From PALSA-612 sp963776735 (GTDB lineage Bacteria > Actinomycetota > Thermoleophilia > Gaiellales > Gaiellaceae), in assembly GCA_963776735.1 (NCBI GenBank), contig CAVZNV010000018.1:124001-188000 (forward strand): a DNA stretch of 64,000 nt, given 5' to 3'. Shown here piece after piece: positions 48,191 through 56,177 of this stretch (its first letter is position 1; each line of letters opens with the position of its first letter). Below the pieces are notes generated by a model that was not told the origin of the DNA, did not search any database, and was given only the letters and a program-made list of their open reading frames with translations. The translations under genes were made by a program, and so were the position numbers.

Positions 48191-50233
48191 ATGAACTGGA
48201 TCAGTGACCATCCTGTCTTGATCGCGCTGGTGTGCGCCGGCGTGGCGATCGGCTACGGCCTCTATCTGACGCACTGGCTGCTCAGCCTGTCCCCCGGCAA
48301 CGAGCGCATGCAGGAGATCTCGCGCGCGGTGCAGGAAGGCGCCGCGGCTTACCTGAAGAAGCAGTACAGGACGATCGCCGTCGTCGCGGTCGTCCCGTTC
48401 ATCCTGCTCGGGGCCTACGACAAGCTCGGGTGGGGCGTCGCGGTCGGCTTCCTGATCGGCGCGACACTGTCGGCGGCCGCCGGGTTCATCGGGATGAACG
48501 TGGCCGTGCGCTCGAATGCGCGCACCGCCGAGGCCGCGCGCCGAGGCCTCGGTCCGGCGCTCGACGTGGCGTTCAAGGCGGGCTCGGTCACCGGCCTGCT
48601 CGTCGTCGGCCTCGGCCTGTTCGGCGTCGCCGGCTACTACTGGGTGCTCACGAGTTGGCTCGGCCACACCGACGCGTCGGCCGTCAGCGACCTGATCGGC
48701 CTGGCATTCGGCGGCTCGCTCATCTCCGTCTTCGCGCGGCTCGGCGGCGGCATCTTCACGAAGGCCGCGGACGTCGGCGCCGACCTGGTGGGGAAGATCG
48801 AGGCGGGCATCCCCGAGGACGATCCGCGCAACCCGGCCGTGATCGCGGACAACGTCGGCGACAACGTCGGCGACTGCGCCGGCATGGCAGCCGACCTGTT
48901 CGAGACCTATGCCGTCACCGCCGTCGCCGTGATGCTGCTCGGCATCCACTTCGACGTCCAGAAGCTGTGGCTCTACCCGCTCGCGCTGGGCGGCGTCTCG
49001 ATCCTCGCGTCCGTCATCGGCACGTTCTTCGCCCGGCTCGGCAGTGGCCCGAACGCGGTCATCAACGCGCTCTACAAGGCCGTGCTCGTCGCGACCGGCA
49101 TCAGCGCGCTCCTGTTCATCCCGGTCACGATGGCCTTCGACGGCGCGCTGTTCAGCTTCTGGAACCTGTACGGCTCCGCGCTGATCGGGCTCGGCGTGAC
49201 CTTCGGGCTCGTCGCCATCACCGAGTACTACACGGGCACGCGCTGGCCGCCGGTGAAGCGGATCGCCGCGGCGTCCCAGACCGGCCACGCGACGAACATC
49301 ATCGCCGGGCTCGCCTACGGCATGCAGGCGACGGCGGCTCCGATCGTGCTGATCGTGATCGGGATCATGAGCTCGTACTACGCGGCAGGCCGCTCGCTGT
49401 ACGGCGTCGGCATCGCCGTCATGGCGCAGCTCTCGATGACCGGCCTGATCGTTGCGCTCGACGCATACGGCCCGGTGACGGACAACGCGGGCGGGATCGC
49501 CGAGATGGCCGACCTGCCCGAAGAGGTCCGCAACATCACCGACCCGCTCGATGCCGTCGGCAACACGACGAAGGCGGTCACGAAGGGCTACGCGATCGGC
49601 TCGGCCGGACTAGCCGCCCTGATCCTGTTCAACGAGTACACGACCCGGCTCAACGAGCAGGGGCTGCACAGCCTCTTCAGCCTCTCCGACCCGTGGGTGA
49701 TCAGCGGTCTCTTCATCGGCGGGCTGATGCCGTTCCTGTTCGCGTCGTTCGCGATGATCGCGGTCGGCCGGGTCGGCGGTGAGGTCGTCGTCGAGGTGCG
49801 CCGCCAGTTCCACGACGACCCGGGGATCATGGCAGGGACGTCCCGGCCCGACTACTCGCGTGCCGTCAGCATCGTCACCGGCTCCGCGATCAAGGGGATG
49901 CTCGTCCCCGCGGCGATCCCGGTGCTGTTTCCGATCATCGTCGGGATCATCAACGAGAAGATGCTCGGCGGCCTCCTGATCGGCACGATCGTCACCGGCA
50001 TCTTCCTGGCGATCGCCATGACCTCCGGAGGCGGGGCCTGGGACAACGCGAAGAAGTCGATCGAGGACGGCGCCTACGGCGGGAAGGGCTCGGAGGCGCA
50101 CGCCGCGTCGGTCACGGGCGACACCGTGGGCGACCCGTACAAGGACACGGCCGGGCCGGCGATCAACCCGATGATCAAGATCGCGAACATCGTCGCGATC
50201 CTGATCATCCCGATCATCGTCTCGATCCACTAG
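48191..50233 (+). CDS. hppA: Membrane-bound proton-translocating pyrophosphatase, K+-independent type
   Basis: 680 residues, about 16 membrane helices. Hydrolyses pyrophosphate and pumps protons. The active-site block reads GGGIFTKAADVGADLVGKIE and GIPEDDPRNPAVIADNVGDN (the DNVGDN pair binds Mg-PPi), with a second acidic block TDNAGGIAEMADLPEEVRNI and a third near GDTVGDPYKDTAGPAINP. The K+ determinant reads NTTKAVTKG: Lys461 and Thr464 occupy the positions that are Ala and Gly/Ala in K+-dependent enzymes, so this is the K+-independent proton pump. GGAGGG precedes the ATG. Frame intact. It is followed by a strong terminator. Confidence 0.93.
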   Translation: MNWISDHPVLIALVCAGVAIGYGLYLTHWLLSLSPGNERMQEISRAVQEGAAAYLKKQYRTIAVVAVVPFILLGAYDKLGWGVAVGFLIGATLSAAAGFIGMNVAVRSNARTAEAARRGLGPALDVAFKAGSVTGLLVVGLGLFGVAGYYWVLTSWLGHTDASAVSDLIGLAFGGSLISVFARLGGGIFTKAADVGADLVGKIEAGIPEDDPRNPAVIADNVGDNVGDCAGMAADLFETYAVTAVAVMLLGIHFDVQKLWLYPLALGGVSILASVIGTFFARLGSGPNAVINALYKAVLVATGISALLFIPVTMAFDGALFSFWNLYGSALIGLGVTFGLVAITEYYTGTRWPPVKRIAAASQTGHATNIIAGLAYGMQATAAPIVLIVIGIMSSYYAAGRSLYGVGIAVMAQLSMTGLIVALDAYGPVTDNAGGIAEMADLPEEVRNITDPLDAVGNTTKAVTKGYAIGSAGLAALILFNEYTTRLNEQGLHSLFSLSDPWVISGLFIGGLMPFLFASFAMIAVGRVGGEVVVEVRRQFHDDPGIMAGTSRPDYSRAVSIVTGSAIKGMLVPAAIPVLFPIIVGIINEKMLGGLLIGTIVTGIFLAIAMTSGGGAWDNAKKSIEDGAYGGKGSEAHAASVTGDTVGDPYKDTAGPAINPMIKIANIVAILIIPIIVSIH

Positions 50234-50246
50234 CTCTGGGGCATCC

Positions 50247-50281
50247 GGACACGTCCGAGGGACTGTCCCTCGGACGTGTCC
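50247..50281. terminator. Hairpin terminator after hppA, containing palindromic repeat copy 2
   Basis: A perfect 16-base-pair stem (GGACACGTCCGAGGGA with its complement) and a CTG loop. Its inner 23 bases (50253-50275) are identical to the repeat at 38423-38445. Confidence 0.75.
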
Positions 50282-50316
50282 GCCCTTCAGAGGCGCTCGC
50301 ACTAGAGTCTCGGCCT

Positions 50317-52212
50317 ATGCCTCGGAGGCGCAGGCGGGAGCAGAGCCTCGAGCGCGTGCTCGGCACGCCGGCGCTCTTCGCCACCGCCTACGGCAACGTC
50401 GGCTCGTCGATCTACTACGCGCTCGGCCTCACGGCCGTGTACGCCCTCGGCCTGACGCCGGTCGTCTTCGTCATCGCCGGCATCATCTTCGCGGCGACCG
50501 CCGCGACCTACGCCGAAGGAACCGTCCGCTATCCGGAGGCCGGCGGCTCGTCGAGCTTCGCCCGTCACGCGTTCAACGAGGTCGTCTCGTTCGGCGCCGC
50601 CTGGGCGCAGATGCTCGTCTACATCGTCACCGTCGCGACGTCGGCCTTCTTCGTCCCGCACTACCTCTCGATCTTCTGGGAGCCGCTGAAGCAGAACCCG
50701 TGGGACATCGTCGGGGGCATCGTCGTCATCGTCGTGCTCGTCGTGCTGAACACGGTCGGCGTCCAGGAGGCGACGCGCGTCAGCGTCGTGCTCGCGGTCG
50801 TCGACTTCGCGACGCAGGTCTTCCTCGTCATCCTCGGCTTCGTTCTCGTCGTCGACCCGCACGTGCTGACCTCGAACGTCCACTGGGGCACCGCGCCGAC
50901 GTACGCGAATCTGGCGATCGCGATCCCTGTGGCGATGCTCGCGTACACGGGGGTGGAGACCGTCTCCAACCTGGCCGAGGAGGCCCGCGACCCGTCGCGC
51001 AGCGTGCCGCAGGCCTACAAGCTCGTCGCCGGCGCAGTCTTCGCGATCTACTTCACGCTCCCGCTCGTCGCCCTGTCGGCCATGCCGGTGCAGAACATCG
51101 ACGGCAAGCTGACGACGAGGCTCGCGCTGCCGCCGGAGCAGAACGGCTTCGCGAACGACCCGGTACTCGGGATCGTCGACAACCTGGGCGTCCACGGCCA
51201 GACGCTGCACGTCCTGAAGATCTACGTCGGCCTGCTCGCGGCGACGATCCTGTTCGTCGCCACCAACGCCGGGGTGATCGGCGCCTCGCGCATCACCTAC
51301 TCGATGGCGACCTATCGCCAGATCCCGGAGGTCTTCCGGCACCTGCACCCGAAGTTCAAGACGCCCTGGCTCGCGATCGTGATCTTCGCCGGGATCGCAC
51401 CGATCTGCGTGATCCTGCCCGGGAGCGTGACCTTCGTCGGCACGCTCTACTCGTTCGGCGCGACGCTCTCGTTCACCGTCGCCCACGCGTCGATCGTGGC
51501 CCTGCGGCGCAAGGGCGATCCCGACCTGCTCTACAAGGCGCGACCGAACCTTCGTCTCCGCGGAGTCGACTGGCCGGTGTTCGCCCTGCTGGGCGGGATT
51601 GCGACCGGCATCTCGTTCTTCGTCATCGTCGTCCAGAACCCGACGACGCGCTGGGTCGGGCTGACCTGGCTCGCCATCGGCTTCGTCGTCTACGCGGTCT
51701 ACCGGAGGCGTTACGTCCACGCGCCGCTGCAGGAGACCGTGAAGGCGCCGCCGATGATGGGCCCGGCGATGGCGCTCGAATACCGGATGATCCTGTCGCC
51801 GGTCGTCGACAGCCCGCAGTCGCGCGAAGCCGTCCACCTGGCCTGCCGCCTCGCCGCGGAGCGCCGCTCGGCGATCGTCGCGATTCGCGTCATCGTCGTG
51901 CCCGTCGAGTTGCCGCTCGACGCCGAGCTGCCGGATCAGGAGGATCTCGCCGCCGAGCTGCTCGACGAGGCGCACGACATCGGCGAGCTCTACGGCGTCC
52001 GCGTGATCGAGCGGGTCGCCCGTGCCAGGCACGCGGGCCGCGAGATCGTCGAGGAAGCCGAGCGCCGGAACGCCGAGATCATCGTCATCGGCGCGCCTCG
52101 GCTCCCGCACCGCACTCGCCGCAGCGCGATCTTCGGGAAGACCGTCGACTACGTGCTGAAGAACGCGCAGTGCCGCGTCATGGTCGGCGCCGGAAAGCGC
52201 GCCGCAGCGTGA
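50317..52212 (+). CDS. APC superfamily permease with C-terminal universal stress protein domain (first copy)
   Basis: 631 residues: about 12 membrane helices (residues 15-460), starting FATAYGNVGSSIYYALGLTA with the unwound-helix GS-S motif of APC transporters, TYAEGTVRYPEAGGSSSFAR, and MLAYTGVETVSNLAEEARDP; then a USP-like domain (about 490-630; MILSPVVDSPQSREAVHLAC, AEIIVIGAPRLPHRTRRSAI). Such fusions include amino-acid permeases and the K+ importer KimA. A second copy and two TrkA-type genes follow, which favours an ion-related role, but the substrate is unproven. TAGAGT lies 8 bases before the ATG. Frame intact. Confidence 0.85.
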   Translation: MPRRRRREQSLERVLGTPALFATAYGNVGSSIYYALGLTAVYALGLTPVVFVIAGIIFAATAATYAEGTVRYPEAGGSSSFARHAFNEVVSFGAAWAQMLVYIVTVATSAFFVPHYLSIFWEPLKQNPWDIVGGIVVIVVLVVLNTVGVQEATRVSVVLAVVDFATQVFLVILGFVLVVDPHVLTSNVHWGTAPTYANLAIAIPVAMLAYTGVETVSNLAEEARDPSRSVPQAYKLVAGAVFAIYFTLPLVALSAMPVQNIDGKLTTRLALPPEQNGFANDPVLGIVDNLGVHGQTLHVLKIYVGLLAATILFVATNAGVIGASRITYSMATYRQIPEVFRHLHPKFKTPWLAIVIFAGIAPICVILPGSVTFVGTLYSFGATLSFTVAHASIVALRRKGDPDLLYKARPNLRLRGVDWPVFALLGGIATGISFFVIVVQNPTTRWVGLTWLAIGFVVYAVYRRRYVHAPLQETVKAPPMMGPAMALEYRMILSPVVDSPQSREAVHLACRLAAERRSAIVAIRVIVVPVELPLDAELPDQEDLAAELLDEAHDIGELYGVRVIERVARARHAGREIVEEAERRNAEIIVIGAPRLPHRTRRSAIFGKTVDYVLKNAQCRVMVGAGKRAAA

Positions 52213-52375
52213 ACTACTACCGCCACGGCGTCGTCATCCTCGGGCTGCTGTTCGTCGGCCTCGGGATCGCGCTCATCGTCAGGACGGCCCAGGTCGGCGG
52301 TGGTCTCGGCTACCTGATCGGCGTGCTGTTCGTCGGCCTCGGCGCGGGCGGATCTTCCTCCAGCGACGCCGCTAG
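52209..52375 (+). CDS. Small two-helix membrane protein between the permeases (one frameshift)
   Basis: GTG 52209 overlaps the permease stop (GTGA). The product reads YYRHGVVILGLLFVGLGIAL, IVRTAQVGGGLGYLIGVLFV, GLGAG and, after one shift near 52350, RIFLQRRR with a TAG at 52373-52375: about 55 residues, two membrane segments and a basic cytoplasmic end. Small proteins of this shape are widespread beside transporters; an accessory role is conceivable but not shown. Its stop TAG is the first three bases of the TAGGCT hexamer used by the next gene. Confidence 0.6.
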
Positions 52376-52384
52376 GCTCCGCGC

Positions 52385-54277
52385 GTGGCCCGGAAGCTCC
52401 CCGCCCTCGAGCGTGTGCTCGGCGCGCCCGCGCTGTTCTCGGTCGCGTACGGCGAGATCGCGTCGTCGATCTACGTCGCGCTCGGGATCGTGGCCGGGAA
52501 GGCGCTCGGCCTGACGCCGGTCGTCCTCGTCGTCATCGGGCTGCTCTTCCTCGTCATCTCGCTCTCCTACGCGGAAGGCACTGCGGCGATCCCCGAGACA
52601 GGCGGCGCGGCCACCTTCGTACGCAAGGCCTACAACGATCTCGCCGGATTCATGACCGGCTGGGTGCTGTTCCTCGACTACCTGATCGTCATGGCGCTGT
52701 CGGCGCTGTTCCTGCCGCACTATCTGGCCGGCGCGTTCCAGGTCAGCGCGCTCGACCGCAAGCCGTGGGACGTGATCGTCGCCGTCTGCGCGATCGTCGG
52801 GATCGGACTCGTGCGGCTCGTACGCCGGCCCGCTTTCTACACGCTCGGGATCGTCGTCGCCGCGCTCGACGTGCTCACGCAGCTGCTGCTGCTCGGGTTC
52901 GGACTCGTGCTGCTCGCGAGCCGCGGCGCGCTCACGCACGGGCTTCACCTCGGCACGAGCCCGACCTGGCACTCGCTGCTCTTCTCGCTGCCGCTCGCCA
53001 TGCTCGCGTACACCGGGCTCGAGACCGTCGCGAACATGGCCGAGGAGGCGAAGCGGCCGGGAGTCGACCTGCCGCGAAGCGTCTTCACGGCCATCGTGGT
53101 CGTGCTCGTCGTCTACGTCGCGATCGCGTACGTCGGGCTTTCGGCCTACCCGGTCGAGCACGGCGAGACGGCGCTCGGCACGACGTGGCTGAAGGCGCCG
53201 CTGATCGGGATCGCCGAGGCACTCCACGGACACCTCGCCTCAGGGGTCGTCGCGGCAATTCGTGGCTTCGTCGGCGTGTCCGGCGCGCTGATCCTGCTCG
53301 CGAGCATCGCCACGGCGGTGTCCGGCTTCGGGCGCCTCGCCTACTCGCTGGGCGAGCACGGGATGCTCCCGCGCGAGTTCGGCCGGCTCGGCCGGCGGAC
53401 GCACATCGCGCCGCAGTCGATCCTCGCGGCGGTCGGAATCTCGTCCGTGCTCCTCGTCGTCGTCGAGGAGACCGCCGGCAACCCGGTGATCTTCCTCGCC
53501 AGCCTGTTCAGCTTCGGCGTGCTGCTCGCCTTCGCGGCCGCGCAGGTCGCGGTGCTGCGGCTGCGCGTGAAGGCGCCCGACCTGGCGCGGCCGTACCGCG
53601 TGCCGCTCGACGTGCGCGTCCGCGGACAACTCCTGCCGCTGCCGACGCTCGTCGGTCTCGGAGGCACGCTGGCCGTGTTCGTGATCGCGATGGTCACGCA
53701 CCCCGGCGCCCGCTACGCCGGCCCGGTCTGGCTCGCCTGCGGCCTGGTCGTCTTCTATCTCGTCCGACGGGCGCGCGGGGAGAGCCTGCTCGAGGCGGTG
53801 CCCTCGCCGGACGAGCAGGAGCTGTCCGAGCCCGAGATCGGACGCATCCTCGTGCCGATGAAGATCGGGCAGATCGGCGAGGAGATGCTGGCGACGGCGA
53901 TCAAGCTGGCGCAGGAGCGCGGCTCCTCCGTCGAGGCGCTGCACGTGATCAGGGTGCCGCTCGATGCGCCGCTCGACTTCGCTCTCGAACAGGCGGAGGA
54001 GCGCGCGGCCGAGTCGCTCGAAGAGGCGCGAGCGCTCGGAGACGAGAACGGCGTGGACGTCGTCGGCGAGACCGTCCGCGCGCGCTCGATCGGCGAGGCG
54101 ATCGTCCACGAGGCGCGCCGCCGCGACGCCGACCTGATCGTCCTGGGCTCGGCGCCGCGCTGGCGGCGGCAGTCACGGTTCTTCTCGCCGACCGTCGAGT
54201 ACGTGCTGCGGCGCGCGCCGTGTGAGGTGCTCGTCGTCGCCTTCCCTCGCGGAGTCCTGGAGGACGAGGAGGCCTAG
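52385..54277 (+). CDS. APC superfamily permease with C-terminal universal stress protein domain (second copy)
   Basis: 630 residues, a tandem paralogue of the first permease with the same layout: SVAYGEIASSIYVALGIVAG, LSYAEGTAAIPETGGAATFV, MLAYTGLETVANMAEEAKRP, about 12 helices, then a USP-like domain from about residue 485 (IGRILVPMKIGQIGEEMLAT, DADLIVLGSAPRWRRQSRFF). The USP half keeps the strand-loop-helix order and the GS-x9 loop expected for nucleotide binding (GSAPRWRR). TAGGCT lies 6 bases before GTG 52385. Frame intact. Confidence 0.85.
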   Translation: MARKLPALERVLGAPALFSVAYGEIASSIYVALGIVAGKALGLTPVVLVVIGLLFLVISLSYAEGTAAIPETGGAATFVRKAYNDLAGFMTGWVLFLDYLIVMALSALFLPHYLAGAFQVSALDRKPWDVIVAVCAIVGIGLVRLVRRPAFYTLGIVVAALDVLTQLLLLGFGLVLLASRGALTHGLHLGTSPTWHSLLFSLPLAMLAYTGLETVANMAEEAKRPGVDLPRSVFTAIVVVLVVYVAIAYVGLSAYPVEHGETALGTTWLKAPLIGIAEALHGHLASGVVAAIRGFVGVSGALILLASIATAVSGFGRLAYSLGEHGMLPREFGRLGRRTHIAPQSILAAVGISSVLLVVVEETAGNPVIFLASLFSFGVLLAFAAAQVAVLRLRVKAPDLARPYRVPLDVRVRGQLLPLPTLVGLGGTLAVFVIAMVTHPGARYAGPVWLACGLVVFYLVRRARGESLLEAVPSPDEQELSEPEIGRILVPMKIGQIGEEMLATAIKLAQERGSSVEALHVIRVPLDAPLDFALEQAEERAAESLEEARALGDENGVDVVGETVRARSIGEAIVHEARRRDADLIVLGSAPRWRRQSRFFSPTVEYVLRRAPCEVLVVAFPRGVLEDEEA

Positions 54278-54314
54278 TCCCGCAGCGGCCTTCGACCGCG
54301 GTAGGCTGAGCCGG

Positions 54315-54746
54315 GTGAAGGCAATCGTGATCGGCTGCGGCCGTGTCGGCTCCAACGTCGCCAAGCGGCTCGACGGCGAGGGCTGGGACGTGACCGCGAT
54401 CGACGAGAAGGAAGAGGCGCTCAACCGGCTCGGGGCCGAGTGGCGCGGCGGCTTCGTCGTCGGCCACGGCATGGACGAGACCGTGCTGCGCGAGGCCGGC
54501 ATCGGCGAGGCCGACGCGGTCGTCGTCGCAACCGACGGCGACAACACGAACCTCGTCGTCGCGCAGGTGGCCCAGAAGCGCTACGGCATCGACTGCGTCG
54601 TCGTGCGCGTCCTCGACCCGGCGCGCGCCGAGTTCTACGCGGCACGCGGGCTGCGCACCATCTGCCCGACCTCGACCGCGATCGACGTCCTCACCGAGGC
54701 CGTCCGTGCCTGCGAGATCCCGGCCGTCCAGGAAGGCGTGACGTAG
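54315..54746 (+). CDS. TrkA-N (RCK) domain protein, first of two
   Basis: 143 residues: VKAIVIGCGRVGSNVAKRLD is the NAD-binding GxGxxG start of RCK_N, followed by WDVTAIDEKEEALNRL, FVVGHGMDETVLREAGIGEA and DAVVVATDGDNTNLVVAQVA. There is no RCK_C domain, so it probably pairs with the next protein to form the octameric gating ring of a K+ transporter. GTG 54315 has TAGGCT 7 bases upstream. It lies 38 bases after the second permease. Confidence 0.85.
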   Translation: MKAIVIGCGRVGSNVAKRLDGEGWDVTAIDEKEEALNRLGAEWRGGFVVGHGMDETVLREAGIGEADAVVVATDGDNTNLVVAQVAQKRYGIDCVVVRVLDPARAEFYAARGLRTICPTSTAIDVLTEAVRACEIPAVQEGVT

Positions 54747-54748
54747 GT

Positions 54749-55415
54749 ATGTACGTGATCGTCGCCGGCGGTGGGAAGGTGGGGGCGAACCTCGCGCGCA
54801 GCCTGATCGGCCAGGGACACGAGGTGACCATGATCGAGCAGCGCGCCGACCGGTTCGAGCAGCTCGAGGAGGAGTTCGAGCACCAGGTGCAGCTCGGCGA
54901 CGCGACGGAGATCTTCGTGCTGGAGAACGCCGGGATCGCGCGCCCGCCGGACATTCTCGTCGCGACGACCGGCGACGACGAGGACAACATCATCATCTGC
55001 CAGCTCGCGCGCGAGAAGTACGCCGTGCCGAAGGTGATCGCCCGCGTCAACGACCCGCGCAACCAGCCGCACTTCGACCTGCTCGGAATCTCGCCGACGG
55101 TCTGCGCGACGCTGAGCCTGCTGGCCCTGGTCGAGCACGAGGTGCCCGAGCACGACCTCGTCCACCTGCTCGAGCTGCGCAAGGAGAACCTCGAGATCGT
55201 CGAGGTGCAGATCGTCGAGGGCTCGCCGTGCGTCGGCAAGGCCGTCGACCGGATCAGCGCTGCCGGCGGGCTCACAGCTGATCTCCGTCGTCCGCAACGG
55301 GCAGGCCCAGATCGCCGACGGCGACACGACGCTCGAGCCGGGCGACCAGGTGCTCGCGATCCTCGAGCCCGGCAAGACCGACGAGCTCAAGCGCGTTCTG
55401 CTGGACAAACGCTAG
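54749..55415 (+). CDS. TrkA-type RCK_N plus RCK_C protein, second of two (one frameshift)
   Basis: MYVIVAGGGKVGANLARSLI and GHEVTMIEQRADRFEQLEEE open RCK_N, followed by PDILVATTGDDEDNIIICQL; the C-terminal part after a shift near 55275 reads LISVVRNGQAQIADGDTTLE and PGDQVLAILEPGKTDELKRV, an RCK_C (TrkA-C) fold. About 221 residues. It starts two bases after the first TrkA gene. Together they likely sense NAD(H)/ATP or a cyclic dinucleotide and gate K+ transport; the membrane partner could be the upstream permeases. Confidence 0.85.
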
Positions 55416-55478
55416 GGGCCGGCGCCCGGGCTTCGCGTCCTGCCGATGAGTTTTCGGCGGTCCGCGGGTCTCTACCGC

Positions 55479-56153
55479 ATGAAAATTCTTCTCACGTCCA
55501 GCGGCATCAGCAACGCGAGCATCCACGACACGCTGGTCGACCTGCTGGGCAAGCCGATTGCCGAGTCCAGTGCCCTCTGCATTCCCACCGGGGTGCAGCC
55601 CTTTCCCGGCGGACCCGCGCACGTCTATCGGTTCATCAGCGGAGCAACCCTCAGCCCCATGTGCGGGCTGGGTTGGAAGTCCCTGGGAGTGCTGGAGCTG
55701 ACAGCGCTGCCCAGCATCAAGGAGGAGCACTGGATCCCTGCGGTCCAGGAGGCTGACGCTCTGCTCGTCTGGGGCGGCAGTCCGCGGTATCTGTGCTACT
55801 GGATGCGGCAGTCCGGACTGGCCGGCCTCTTGCCGTCGCTGCGGCCCGAGACGGTCTATGTCGGCACGAGCGGCGGAGCAATGGTGGCGACTCCCGACTT
55901 CGGAGGGACGACGTACGACGACAGCGATCTGCTCACCGCCAGCGACGATGCGCTCGGGCTGGTCGATTTCTCGGTGTTCCCGCACCTCGATCGCAAGGAC
56001 GGGATTCCGCCGTGCCCGATGGCCGTGATCGAGGCATGGGCCGCCGGGCTGTCGGTGCCGGCCTATGTGATCGACGATGAGACCGCCATCAAGGTGGTCG
56101 ACGGCGAAGTCGAGGTCATCTCCGAGGGGAACTGGAAGCTGCTCAACGTCTAG
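55479..56153 (+). CDS. Peptidase E-like S51 serine peptidase / type 1 glutamine amidotransferase-like protein
   Basis: 224 residues from ATG 55479: KILLTSSGISNASIHDTLVD, then DALLVWGGSPRYLCYWMRQS and the nucleophile elbow VYVGTSGGAMVATPDFGG with Ser in GTSGGA (the family's GxSAG-like site), and SVFPHLDRKDG with a His. The S51 family cleaves Asp-X dipeptides or processes cyanophycin products. Codon use differs from its neighbours: Pro is CCC rather than CCG, Leu CTG rather than CTC, Ser AGC rather than TCG, suggesting transfer from another lineage. Frame intact. Confidence 0.78.
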   Translation: MKILLTSSGISNASIHDTLVDLLGKPIAESSALCIPTGVQPFPGGPAHVYRFISGATLSPMCGLGWKSLGVLELTALPSIKEEHWIPAVQEADALLVWGGSPRYLCYWMRQSGLAGLLPSLRPETVYVGTSGGAMVATPDFGGTTYDDSDLLTASDDALGLVDFSVFPHLDRKDGIPPCPMAVIEAWAAGLSVPAYVIDDETAIKVVDGEVEVISEGNWKLLNV

Positions 56154-56177
56154 GGCCACGTCAGGCATCCTCTGGGC

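Noticed and set aside
48232..49782. A 516-codon frame within hppA
   Set aside because: Same-strand shadow of the pyrophosphatase, Arg-rich and without motifs.
50302..52110. A 602-codon minus-strand frame
   Set aside because: Antisense to the first permease, rich in Asp, Arg and His runs without fold or motif.
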